Source of the DNA: Diphasiastrum complanatum
Lineage: Eukaryota; Streptophyta; Lycopodiopsida; Lycopodiales; Lycopodiaceae
Reading direction: 5' to 3'
Assembly (NCBI GenBank): GCA_029204225.1
Contig: CM055110.1
Span: 17,178,093 to 17,242,092 of the forward strand
Length of the DNA stretch: 64,000 bases
Shown here: piece by piece, positions 1 to 11,150 of the stretch
How positions within the stretch are numbered: the first letter of the stretch is position 1
How the letters are laid out: every line of letters starts with the position of its first letter
Notes under the pieces: model-generated
Told to the model about the DNA's origin: nothing
Database searches by the model: none
What the model saw: only the letters and a program-made list of their open reading frames with translations
Program-made: the position numbers and the translations under genes

Positions 1-69
1 AAGAACTTGCCAAACGTTATGATATTTCATAAAGCATTCAAATTCATAAGAAAAGAGAGATCCTTGTGA
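1..69 (+). pseudogene. 3' end of unit X candidate transposase gene, copy 1
   Basis: The first 23 codons of the window read open and stop at TGA 67-69. The last residues, HKAFKFIRKERSL, match the C-terminus of the minus-strand gene that ends at 57325 (QKAFKFIQASRL). In both places this gene ends facing the accessory gene, here 277-1174 on the minus strand, so the convergent order of unit X is kept although the whole unit is inverted. Only the tail is inside the window. The match is short, but position and orientation both agree, which makes chance unlikely. Nothing can be said about the integrity of the rest of the gene. Confidence 0.55.
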
Positions 70-82
70 TACAATGAAAAAC

Positions 83-101
83 ATATATATATATATCTAT
101 A

Positions 102-187
<86 letters not shown>
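83..187. repeat. (AT)n microsatellite
   Basis: About 105 bp of nearly pure AT repeat with two CTAT interruptions near its left end. It lies in the gap between the two convergent genes of unit X copy 1 and explains why this gap is longer than in copy 2 (60 bp). Confidence 0.95.
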
Positions 188-192
<5 letters not shown>

Positions 193-276
193 TTCATTTC
201 AATTTTCATCATCTCCAAGTCTAAGATGCATGGTATTGTCATGAAGGAACAATCTCCTTTCATATTGATCTAAAAA

Positions 277-1174
277 CTATATATTTTTCTTTTTGCTCAT
301 GTCTATATATCCTGAATAAAGGGCCATTGAAGGTGATCTTTTTGTGGTCTTTTTAGGGATATAATCGAGTATTTTAATAGCTAGATCCCTTGTAACAAAA
401 CAAATTCTGAATGTTCCTCTGGCATAATTGTGGCCTCCTAAGCAAACAGACAATGCTCTACTTGCCATTATAATGGTTGTGACGAATGGACTATAACTCG
501 GATGATATATACAAATTTCATTATCTACAAAATTCTTCAAATCATGGGCAAGGAATGCATGCTTGTTCCGAATAGCTCCCGATCCCTCACAAAGACCTCT
601 TTGTCTTATAGCAAAGGAATCTACTTCGATGGTATTCTGTAAAGAAGAGTAATAAGAGATATATTTAGATTGAAAGGTAAAAATCACAATTACAAAAAAT
701 AGAACAATAACTAAAGTATAAGGTGTCAACTTACAAGATCATCATCATTGTGAAACCTCAAAAATTTTTCTTCACTCAGCAAGGTTTCAAAATAAGCTTT
801 GTATTTTTTCATCATGGCAACCAATGCCTCCTTTCCAGATTTTCATTTTTCATCCTTCACAATATCAATCTCGGCCTCGAGATCATCATAATCATAATCA
901 ATAAAATTTAAAAATCTAGTAATTATTTTGAAAAAACTGAGAAGATTTCATCTTCTCTCAAATCAAAAGTGTCTTCAATGTCATTGAATGATATGTAATT
1001 ATCATTATTTATAATATATACAGGAAGATCCAGTAAAGTTTTCTCTTTAAAAGAAGTTTATGAAGATTTACACTCAGACAAAATTATTAAACGACAAGTA
1101 GTCTGCTTTATTTTAGAAGCCATTTCAGCTTCAACTTTAGCACTTATATCTACGTCATCTTCATCTACATCCAT
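277..1174 (-). pseudogene. Unit X accessory gene, copy 1 (broken)
   Basis: Function unknown. Read on the minus strand from an ATG at 1174, the frame gives an acidic segment (MDVDEDDVDIS), then PVYIINNDNYISFNDIED, then after frame breaks DYDYDDLEAEIDIVKDEK, one TGA, KSGKEALVAMMKK and SEEKFLRFHNDDDL. An intron follows, and the last exon (ending at 277) contains DSFAIRQRG, LGGHNYARGTFRICFVT and GYIDMSKKKNI. Every block has a counterpart in the same order at 56300-57264 on the plus strand (YIIDNNSFLTISDI, SEEEFLR, DDFAICRGG, LGGHNF, FVTKT, AYVDLSK). The two are therefore diverged copies of one gene. At least one stop and two frame breaks make this copy non-functional as it stands. Confidence 0.6.
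637..734 (-). other. Intron of unit X accessory gene, copy 1
   Basis: On the minus strand the donor reads CTT|GTAAGT and the acceptor CTTTACAG|AAT, giving 98 bp with a T-rich tract before the acceptor. Splicing is phase 0. The intron sits exactly where the copy at 56745-56829 has one, immediately before the DSFAIRQRG / DDFAICRGG block. Confidence 0.6.
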
Positions 1175-2097
<923 letters not shown>

Positions 2098-2109
2098 TGG
2101 TATCAGAGC
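2098..2109 (+). other. Primer-binding site of Copia A
   Basis: TGGTATCAGAGC, complementary to the 3' end of initiator tRNA-Met, directly after the LTR. Confidence 0.9.
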
Positions 2110-2427
2110 AACCGGATCTGTAGCAAGCTCATATCTTGGTGCCCTGCCAAAAGAGGAGCTACTCTACTTTGTGATCTGAAAATTCAGCATCCTGTTGATT
2201 TTTCCAAGTGGAGTTTGGATCAATTTTTTTGTCTCTTTTCAGGTTGAAGGAGGGCACCCCTCATATATCTTGGAGGAGCAATTTTTCGTGCCCAAAAATC
2301 AGCATCTCAAATCTGATTTTTTTGTAGCTAATTTTCAACAAGTTTGTTGGAGGAGGGCACCCAAAAATCTGCTTCTAATTTGGGTTTTGGAACCTTCTTA
2401 CTTTGCTGATTTGTCAAGTTTGCAGTT

Positions 2428-2651
2428 TTGGAGGAAGGCGTCCAAAATTCAGCAAACCCGATTTTGGAAGCTATCGATTCTTTGTTTAGTGAAGATCAGT
2501 TGGATGACACAAACTACTCCTTGTGGAGTTACATGATGAAGAATCTTCTCATAGCGAAAGGGCTATGGGATTTGGTCAATGGTGATGAGGTAAGGCCTCC
2601 TTCTTTGGCACCTACTACACCTCGTGGATCATCATCATCATCATTTTCTAC
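2428..2651 (+). pseudogene. Copia A gag, first segment
   Basis: Encodes the gag N-terminus, with DDTNYSLWSYMMKNLLIAKG followed by LWDLVNGDEVRPPS, the usual start of plant Copia gag. Here the conserved tryptophan is TGG, unlike elements B, F and H. A serine run (TTPRGSSSSSFST) follows and the frame is broken by Copia B at the duplicated TCTAC. The start is the first in-frame ATG; an earlier start in the leader cannot be excluded. After removal of B and the solo LTR the protein continues SSEEQKKWDRRDAQ in frame. Confidence 0.75.
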
Positions 2652-3333
2652 TGTTAAAAATTCACAATTCTAGCTTGACTAGTTTTGGTCATATGACTTG
2701 TAAATAGTTAGATGGTCATGATGTGGCTTGTCACACGTGCCAAATAGCGTAGGATTCCATTCATAAGGATGGTCTCAAGTAGACCTAAGTATTAGAACCT
2801 TTGGAATGAGTCCAAATTATGCTTAGATACAAGAAAGAAAAAATAGGAGCTATTTTTGGTAAGTTTTGCATTGTCGAGGGATTTCTAAGATTCCAACCCT
2901 AACTTGGTAGGGATGAAAGATCCACCAAAATTAGCATTAGGGATAGGTTTATGGCTACTCATACCTGCCCAAAACCGTGATGGATCATGTATATATAGGT
3001 GATGATATCTCACCAAAATCAATCAAGCAATTTCATGATTTTTCTCTCATAATGGTGCAATTGCTCTCTATGTTCATAATTGTTTGAGTTCTTGTGATTA
3101 CTAATAACTATAGGATTGAATGTAGGTCTGGTGTACAGTACGCAGACTGTGGGAGGCCGTATGTTCACACGTGTGAAGCCTTCTTCAAGGATTTGGGCCA
3201 TTTAGTGAGGTTCAAACATAGATTTTTGATGGATTTTAATGGTTCAACTTGTGCTAATATTATGAGATCATAATCTATTGTTTCCCTCATCATTTCAAGT
3301 GTTTTAGGGTCCTTATTTGCTGTAATTTTTACA
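2652..3333 (+). repeat. 5' LTR of Copia B
   Basis: Starts TGTTAAAAATTC and ends GTAATTTTTACA. It contains the palindrome TTCACACGTGTGAAG at about 3164-3178, shared in part with the neighbouring solo LTR and with Gypsy C and E. Confidence 0.92.
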
Positions 3334-3345
3334 TGGTATCAGAGC
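3334..3345 (+). other. Primer-binding site of Copia B
   Basis: TGGTATCAGAGC, directly adjoining the LTR; initiator tRNA-Met type. Confidence 0.92.
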
Positions 3346-4145
3346 CTAAAGGCTCAAATGAGCTAAATCCTTGGTTTTCATTCAATTTGATCACAATTTT
3401 TGATCTAAATCTTGTGTAGATTGGATCTTAGCATCTAGCATTGATTCTAGAACTCAAAGTGAGTCAAATACATTGGAGATTGGTGTTGTGTGACTTCATT
3501 TGCAGGTGTTTAGGTGTCTAAAACTAGAGGCAAAGTTGAATTCAATTCACATTACCAAGATAGCAAGTTTTGCTTGCTCCAAGCATTGATTTCTAAGTGA
3601 GTTTTGGAGGTGATTTCATAGAGGAGGCTTTCTAGCATTCAAGGAGAGGGAAGATCAGAGTTTTGGGGACTCTTCAAGACTATTCTAAGGTGTAGAGGAC
3701 ACCTCCTAAAGTGATTTAGGTTCAGTCCAACCATTGCTTGACTTATGCACCAAATTAGATCAATTTTTCATCAATTTTGATCAATTTTTTGCTTGTGATT
3801 GGATAGTAGATTGTGTTGCATCCTCATTAAGTTCCATTTAGATCTTTTACAAGTGATTTTGAAAGTATATTAGGTTGCTGAAATTCACTCTTGATCAGAT
3901 CATTTGGAATCTTTAATGTTCTTTATAGAAAGAGGGGCAACTCTACTAGTATTGTCTACTTCAATCAAGCAAGTGCATTGTTTCTAGTATTCTATGATTT
4001 GATTTTGTTAGAGATCATTCTTAGATCTTTATAGGAAGTCTAATACTGATCTTTTTGGGTACCTAAGAAGTGGGATAAGGTAGATCTTCAATCAAATCAA
4101 TAGAAGTAACCTTCATTTGTGTCAAGTCCTTGATTAGGAGGCTAG
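3346..4145 (+). other. Leader of Copia B
   Basis: About 800 bp between the primer site and the gag start with no open frame of note; it probably holds dimerisation and packaging signals, which I cannot point to. Confidence 0.5.
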
Positions 4146-5759
4146 ATGGCATCTATAAATGCATATCTTTTGGATACTAATAGGAGGCTCAACAAAACTA
4201 AGTATTCCATATGAAAAGTTAGAATGGAATCCATCATGACCATGCAAGATCTGATGGAAATTGTAAATGGTAAGGAGGGTGAACCTATTCATCCTCAAGA
4301 AAAAGCCAAATACATCAAGAGGTGCAACGTTGCACTACATTGCATAAAAATGAATGTTGCAAATGAACTCTTAAGAGAGGTAGGAGATTGCACTTCGGCT
4401 CAAGATGCTTGGGAGACTTTGCAAAAGGTATATGAATCCAAGAACCAAACTAGAATGTCAGCTTTGAAGAATCAGATCTATAGAAGCTATCAAAAGAAAG
4501 GAGAGAGTGCACATACTTTTGTCCTAAGAGTAAAGGAATTGAACAAAGAGCTAGCCTTCATAGGTGATCCTATCAAGGATGAAGAGCTTGTTCAACTCAT
4601 ATTGAATGGACTAAGCTTTGAATTTGACAATTTGGTTCAGGGATATGCAATTATGGGTAAGCTACCCATACTTGAAGAACTCCAAGGCACACTCATGGCC
4701 GAGGAATCAAGAAGGAGCCAAATGCAAGAGAGGATGGATAGGCTTTCCATCCAAGGTGTAGATGACCAAGCTCTCTTCACCAAAGGCAAAGGCAACTCCA
4801 AAGGCAAAGGATCAACATTCAAGAAGTCTTCAAAGCTTGAGGATCAAGAAGGACCCTCAAAGGCATCTCCATCAACCACCAAAGTCAAGAAGGACAAATC
4901 AAAGGTGAAGTGCTACTATTGTAGCAAGATGGGGCATTATGCCTCGGAATGCTTCAAGAGGAAGCAAGATCAAAGCCAAGCCAACATGAGAAAAGATGAG
5001 GAGGAGGAGAGTTCACACGAGGACTCTCTCATGATTTCCATATTTTCTTCAACAAGCTTCAAAGGAGAAGATCCTTGGTGGATTGACTCGGGTGCTAGTT
5101 CACACATGACTAGTAAAAGGGAGTTTTTCTCTTCTCTCTTATCTTATGATGGACCTATAAAGTCTATCTATACAGCAAATGATGAAGCTTGTAAGATTGA
5201 AGGAGTTGGTAGCATTCCCCTTTGCTTAGGATCTTCCAAAAAGATCAACATAGAAGGTGTTTTGTACATTCCTACAATAACAAAGAATCTACTAAGTGTT
5301 GGCCAAATGGTAGACAATGGTTTCAATGTTGACTTTGCTTCAAATGAATGTTTCATCAAGAAGAAGGATAAGATAGTGGCTAAGGGCACTAGACTTGGAA
5401 AACTTTATAAGTTGGATGCATTTGTGGATACTAATGTTGTCATGTTGGCCGAGAAGAGCAAGTTCATCAAGCATGGAATGGAGAACAAAGTATGCCATCT
5501 CCAAAGAAGCATCTATGGCTTGAAGCAAGCCTCGAGATCTTGGAATTTAAGACTACATTGCTATCTTATTTCACTTTCTTTTGTTCAAATTGAATATGAT
5601 CCCACTCTTTACATTGAGTTTGATGATGTTGGTATTGTACTTTTACTCATTTATGTAGATGACATCATCATTAGTGGAAATAGTGTTGATGGTATTGAAA
5701 AAATCAAGATAGATCTATCCTTAGAGTTCAAGATGGTAGATCTAGGGTGTCTTCACTAG
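4146..5759 (+). pseudogene. Gag-protease-RT fusion of Copia B
   Basis: Gag starts at ATG 4146, but codon 23 (4212-4214) is TGA in place of the conserved tryptophan. From the next ATG (4224) 511 codons are open. Counted from 4224 they hold the gag core, a CCHC zinc knuckle (C230, C233, H238, C243), aspartic protease WWIDSGASSHMT (DSG 288-290) and the start of the pre-integrase region to about residue 411. The sequence then passes in frame to the late RT (YGLKQASRSW, then YVDD at about 477-480). The frame ends in DLGCLH three bases before the 3' LTR. Integrase, early RT and RNase H are missing. The long frame across a deletion suggests the deleted form itself was copied, or that too little time has passed for further damage. 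Confidence 0.85.
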
Positions 5760-5762
5760 GAG

Positions 5763-6444
5763 TGTTAAAAATTCACAATTCTAGCTTGACTAGTTTTGGT
5801 CATATGACTTGTAAATAGTTAGATGGTCATGATGTGGCTTGTCACACGTGCCAAATAGCATAGGATTCCATTCATAAGGATGTTCTCAAGTAGACCTAAG
5901 TGTTAGAACCTTTGGAATGAGTCCAAATTATGCTTAGATACAAGAGAGATAAAATAGGAGCTATTTTTGGTAATTTTTGCATTGTTGAGGGATCTCCAAG
6001 ATTCCAACCCTAACTTGGTAGGGATGAAAGATCCACCAAAATTAGCATTAGGGATTTGTTTATGGCTACTCACACCGGCCCAAAACCGTGATGGATCATG
6101 TATATATAGGTGATGATATCTCACCAAAATCAATCAAGCATTTTCATGATTTTTCTCTCATAATGGTGCAATTGCTCTCTATGTTCATAACTGTTTGAGT
6201 TCTTGTGATTACTAATAATTATAGGATTGAATGTAGGTCTGGTGTACAGTACTCAGACTGTGGGAGGCCGTACTTTCACACGTGTGAAGCCTTCTTCAAG
6301 GATTTGGGCCATTTAGTGAGGTTCAAGCATAGATTTTTCATGGATTTTAATGGTTCAACTAGTGCTAATCTTATGAGATCATAATGTATTGTTTCCCTCA
6401 TCATTTCAAGTGTTTTAGGATCCTTATTTGCTGTAATTTTTACA
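5763..6444 (+). repeat. 3' LTR of Copia B
   Basis: Same length as the 5' LTR, with the same ends and the TCTAC duplication directly after it. The polypurine tract before it is reduced to CTAGGAG because the internal deletion runs almost up to the LTR. Confidence 0.92.
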
Positions 6445-6471
6445 TCTACATCTTCGGAAGAACAAAAGAAG

Positions 6472-7304
6472 TGTGGAAAAAGTACAAAAATGACCAAGAG
6501 TGGATCCTAATCTGATCCTCAACAGGGATTGGTTGTCAGATTACTTGATCTATCAATCTACTTGAGATTAAGATCAATCTAGATCAATTCTAGACACAAA
6601 ATCCTAACAACAACAATCATTAATTGAAGGTAGGTGTACTTTCTGGTTTCACACGTGTGAAACACTGTCTAAGTATGGAATCCAACCTGAAAATCAAGTA
6701 CACATTGATAGAAACTCAAAACAATCAAAATGAATGTAGACAAATGGAGAGAATCACTCAAAATTGCTTCCAAAACCAAGATTGGTGTCTCACACTGATT
6801 ATGGCCAAATGTGGCTCTATATATACAATAAGTGAGAGCTCGTGGTACTGAACATCCCTTTGATCCCACATGTGTGAAGGTGCTTTGTCATATGATGATT
6901 CATCATGGAAAACTGACACTTGGACAAAACCTTCTATTTTGAGCACTTTTGGTCCATTTTCCTTCTATATGGAGATCTACTTGAAAATCTTCTAGAAGTC
7001 AAAATTCGTCTACTTCAGCTTATTCCACACATGTGAGCTATCATCTACACATGGGATGTGACACCTAATAAAAGGATGTGGCTCATGCAATCAATAGATT
7101 GATGCCATGTGTCATATGTCTAGAAATCTAGTTTTTGGCCTTTTTTGCCATTAGAGCTTGAATTAAATCATATGTACAACCTATATGATTATGGTACATG
7201 ACAAGTACACTATTTCCACACGTGGGAATAGGCTCCACACATGTGTAATCATCCTACATACAAGATTTTTGGCCTCTACCAAGCTTACTTTTGCATTTTT
7301 CACA
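6472..7304. repeat. Solo LTR, 833 bp, in Copia A gag
   Basis: Begins TGTGGAAAAAG, ends CATTTTTCACA, and is flanked by perfect AGAAG duplications (6467-6471 and 7305-7309). Removing it restores the A gag frame (EEQKKWDRRD). No coding content is present, which fits an LTR left after recombination between the two LTRs of an element. It carries several palindromes around CACGTG or CACATGTG (about 6647, 6866, 7025, 7216, 7233). Confidence 0.85.
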
Positions 7305-7581
7305 AGAAGTGGGATAGAAGGGATGCACAAGCACATTCTATGGTTGCTCTTGCAGTGAAAAGATCTATCTTACCTCATATTAGATCTTGTAAGACATCTA
7401 AAAGTGCGTGGGATACACTTTATACTATGTATAGAGTAAAAAATCCAGCAAGAGTGGTGTATCTCAGAAATCAACTTTCTTTGTTGAAGATGCAAGAAGG
7501 GGATCAAGTGACCAATCACTTGATGAAGATCAAGGATCTTTATGAGGAGCTTCTCAATATTGATAAGATAATTGAGGATGC
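7305..7581 (+). pseudogene. Copia A gag, third segment
   Basis: Continues the A gag with KKWDRRDAQAHSMVALAVKR, LYTMYRVKNPARVVYLRNQL and MKIKDLYEELLNIDKIIEDA, the middle of a Copia gag (UBN2-type). Stops at the GATGC target site of Gypsy C. The frame continues without loss at 16131. Confidence 0.8.
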
Positions 7582-8837
7582 TGTCATACTATATCAATAG
7601 GGTTAATATAGATTTTGCAGTAAATAGTGTCGTTCCCACAGAGGACAATGTTAGAAAGTTATGGTACAATTATGGCAAGTGGTTTCAAGTGTTATTCAGG
7701 TTGTCAATAGACATTAAAAAGTAACCAGTATTACTTATGGTTTGGGGAATGTAATATTAATAATTTCGGAACAACAATCTAGCCTCTATCAAATCGAATG
7801 AAATGCATTCTACAGATGAGATGTTATCAGAGTAGTATAGTAGTACTACACTCTGGCTGATTAAGGTGTCAACAAGAGTCGAGAGTTGTTCGATGTATTC
7901 GCGACTATGCAGACAATTAATTAATCATGTTCGTGAACTGTTCATTTCTAGATAGAAGTCCTCAACAACTAAAGTCCAAATTAATGGTTAAAGAACACGA
8001 ATGGTTTTAGAGCACGTTAGAAACTTATGTCAATGTCAATCAGGAAAATAGATCAAAGACTCAATTCTTGAGATAGGGACTGTCATCTCATATGTATACG
8101 TACAACTTTATTCAATGATCATGCTAGATTGTACCAACGATAGTCGTTATTCGAGTGCCGAAAAGAAAGTATCCATGACAGACAAATAAGATGGTTTTAA
8201 GACAATTCTTTAGAGCCTGTTTTACGGATACACAACAAATGACTGTAATGCACTAGAGAGTCTGTCTGATCAGAGACTAATTCATGTAATGTGTTAGAGG
8301 TTTTTAGCAGACTCAAGATCACTCACACTCAATAGTGCAGAGAACAGAGATAAGAGAGAATAACTCACAGAACTCTATTCACTTCTTCAACATCTTACAT
8401 ATGCATAAACTCTTCTCTCTCGATGCTCGAGATTGAGGTGTGAGATCAATATATGTTCTATGGGACGAACAAACACACCTCTTAAACAACAGGTGCGTCG
8501 CTCCCGCGAAAGGGTCTAGTTAACAATTAGACTGAAAATAGGTTCAATTATACCATAAAAGGTATACTTAACTACGAGTTAAAGTTACTCTAGTTTAATA
8601 TGTCTTTTCGTATCTAGTCGTTTCGTGTGGACGACCTAGTAAAGGTTATCCAAAGCAATGTCTTTCCCATTAAAGGTCTTGCCCTTAATTAAAAGGCAAG
8701 TACTTAGGAGATATATTCCCGAAAAATGGCTTAGGCCTCTTCATGATTTATACTTAACCAGCTCATATCTTTATTTTCGAGTATATCATGCCATATTTAT
8801 CTTGATATTCAATTTTAAACAATAAGGTGGCATCACA
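7582..8837 (-). repeat. 3' LTR of Gypsy C
   Basis: Plus-strand ends are TGTCATAC and GGCATCACA. It is the downstream LTR with respect to the minus-strand genes. The related Gypsy E LTR at 41451-42830 shares the block around CACTATTGAGTGTGAGTGA. Confidence 0.9.
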
Positions 8838-8855
8838 TATCCCCTTTCTCAAATG
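8838..8855 (-). other. Polypurine tract of Gypsy C
   Basis: On the minus strand TTTGAGAAAGGGGATA directly precedes the 3' LTR, the position for plus-strand priming. Gypsy E has the same feature, TTGAGAAGGGGGATA at 41436-41450. Confidence 0.8.
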
Positions 8856-8924
8856 TGAAACATCCTTGTGAACATAACATCTTCTTTTTGAGGTTTATTC
8901 ACGAAACATTTTGTTCTTCCGATT

Positions 8925-9173
8925 TTCGTTAAGGCGAAAAGATATTTCTTCGTATATTTCGTCCTAATTGGCCTCGCACATGACCTTTGAAGTCCACCTC
9001 AGAGATTGAGTGGATGGAATTCACAAATTCAGTACTTACTTCAGATAAGATTATAGAAGGATCCACTTTCAGATCACCCAACCTGCGTTGATCCAAATAA
9101 GACTGGATGGATGCGCGGATTCCTGTGCGTGCTTTTCAAATGATAGTAGAACTAGAACTTGATCTAGAAGCCA
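8925..9173 (-). pseudogene. Remnant of the post-pol ORF of Gypsy C
   Basis: From an ATG at 9173 the minus strand reads MASRSSSSSTII, one stop, then a segment with LGDLKVDPSIILSEVSTEFV. This matches the start of the extra ORF of Gypsy E at 38654 (LSDLKVDPSIVLPEVSTEFV). It ends after about 80 codons close to the polypurine tract, while the E version runs about 2.7 kb, so most has been deleted. A hydrophobic stretch lies in frame just upstream (9174-9360). Confidence 0.6.
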
Positions 9174-9559
9174 TTGGTTGAATGTTTGACAATAGCTCCG
9201 TAGATCGCAAAAGTTTGTATGAGAGTGCTTTGATCACAAAGAGAATGAGCATAGAAAAGCATGTAATCGCAGGAAGAAAATGGAAAATAACTATGTTATG
9301 CAGTAGCGGTGTGGAAGAGATGATGACGTGACATGGTGACATGACATCTATCACTTCCATTTATGGAGGACATGCATGGCTCAGTGTTTGAAACTATAAT
9401 TTGACATATCGATCTTTAATGACGAAAGACCGTTTGTGAAAAGAAAAGAATTAAATTAAGAAGAAACAATATTTGTTTTGATATGTGAGCGTACACACGT
9501 GTGAATAATGATGATCGCATGGCCATCATCTTTAATGGAGGAATACACAAAGTAGGTCG

Positions 9560-9910
9560 AAAGATTCTTGAAAATATGCTAGAAAGATTCTAGAAAGTTT
9601 TGCGAAACTTTCTTGTAGGACTAAAAAATGATACAAAAACTCACGAAAATTTCTCGAAAATTTTAGCAACATACTAGAAAATTTCTTGAAAAACTGGAGA
9701 AAATGCTAGAAAAGATTCTTGAAAAATTCTCGAAAATGATTTATGAAAATTTGATTAAGAAATTTAGTGTCGCAAAAAATTCTTGAAAATACTTTAAAAA
9801 TTATATTGAAAGATTGAGAGAAGTCAAGAAAAATTCTCGAAAATTTTACGAGACATTATGAAAAATGTTGGAAGGTTGTAGAAAATTCCACGAAAATTTC
9901 TAGAAAAGAT
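9560..9910. promoter_or_regulatory. Cluster of TTCNNGAA (heat-shock-element type) motifs
   Basis: Nine perfect TTCNNGAA inverted pairs occur in about 350 bp, beginning near 9565, 9588, 9652, 9683, 9717, 9726, 9780, 9835 and 9899, in an AT-rich stretch built of repeated GAAAATTCTCGAAAA-like units. TTCNNGAA is the core binding unit of heat shock factors. The stretch lies between integrase and the extra ORF, where a promoter for that ORF would sit. The alternative is a decayed tandem repeat without function. Confidence 0.5.
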
Positions 9911-10021
9911 AAAAGAAAAGTCGCGAAAAATATTAGAAAAGATAAAAGAAAATTCGTGATTAATTCCAAAAAAATACTAGAAAATAATAAGAATAAAAAA
10001 AAAATTCTTGTCAAAGGTAGT

Positions 10022-11150
10022 ATTTCTTCAGTCTGGACCCATCAATACGTGTAGGTAACAGTTCACCTTCAAGTGATTGAAGTTGCACAGAAGTATTGTC
10101 AAACACCTCTATAACTTTATACGGTCCAAGCCATCTCATATGGAGTTTTTCAGGGAACTTTTGATGTCTCGACTATCATATATCAACGCAAAGTCATCAG
10201 CTTTCAGATCACATTTCTTGATATGACTGTCATACTTCTTCTTTCTTTGTTCTTGGATTTTCTTCGTTAATTTTTGTGAAGTCACACGAGCTTCAGCTAG
10301 TTCTTCAATATTAGTCAACCTTTCGTTTATACATTTTGCATCTGTTCGTTGAGCTTGAATACGAAAAGTTTTCACCTCAAATTCGATAGGCAAAATAGGA
10401 TGCATACCATACGTAAGGAAATATGGTGTCTGCTTCGTCGTGATTTTTTTAAGCCCAGAGAACTGATGGTAGTTTCTGATCCCAATCCGTCGTATGTGCA
10501 ATAGTAATTTTGTTCAGGATCTTACATAAAATTCCATTAGCTCTTTTTGTCAACCCGTTTGCTTTTGGATTATACGGTGTAGTTTTTATGTGTTTGATCA
10601 GAAAATATGTTGTCAGCAACCATATTGTCTCATTTAGAAAATGTGTACCTTGGTCACTTACTAGTTCAAGTGGACAACCATATCCTGTGATGATACTTTT
10701 GAATAAGAATGTCGTGACAATTTTTGCATTATTTTGTTTCGTTGGCTCTGTTTCAACATTCTTTGTAGCATAATCCGTTGCAACTAGAATATAACGACAT
10801 TTTGTATGTCGGGTCACAAGTTTGATTGGACCGACAAAGTCAATCCCCCACTTTTCAAATGGTGCAAGAGGCAGGATTGGTGTCAATGGCCAATTCATTG
10901 CTTTTGTAGGCTTACTAGATCTCTGGCATGGATCACATGAACGAATAAAGTTTGATACATCCTTGAACATTGTTGGCCACCAATACTTGGCAGTCAATAT
11001 CTTATTAACAATATTTTTCAAAGCAAAATGTCCACCAACATCTTTTGAGTGTAAGGCTTTAACGACCTTTTCAATGTCTTCAGTTTCGAGACATCTATGA
11101 AGCTGATGATCTACACCAAGCTTGTACAAGATATTGTTAATAATCGTATA
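10022..11150 (-). pseudogene. Integrase of Gypsy C
   Basis: The N-terminal zinc-binding part (GGHFALKN ... CDPCQRSSKPTKAMNW) is followed by the core with EKWGIDFVGPI (first Asp), LVSDQGTHFLN (second Asp) and NPKANGLTKRANG (E replaced; normally GQVE). The C-terminus has MRWLGPYKVIEVF, a GPY/F-type module, ending SRLKKYYL near 10030. At least one frame break falls near 10490. The loss of the usual catalytic Glu region and the break argue against activity. Confidence 0.8.

Larger units (their letters stand above)
2652..6444 (+). mobile_element. Copia LTR retrotransposon B, complete but internally deleted
   Basis: Two 682-bp LTRs (2652-3333 and 5763-6444) enclose a tRNA-Met primer site and one 511-codon frame. 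The target duplication TCTAC is perfect (2647-2651 and 6445-6449). By eye the LTRs differ at about 25 positions, roughly 96 percent identity, so the insertion is moderately recent. The internal region keeps gag, zinc knuckle and protease and then jumps to the second half of RT. Integrase, the first half of RT and RNase H are absent. The element could have moved only with proteins from a relative. Confidence 0.92.
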
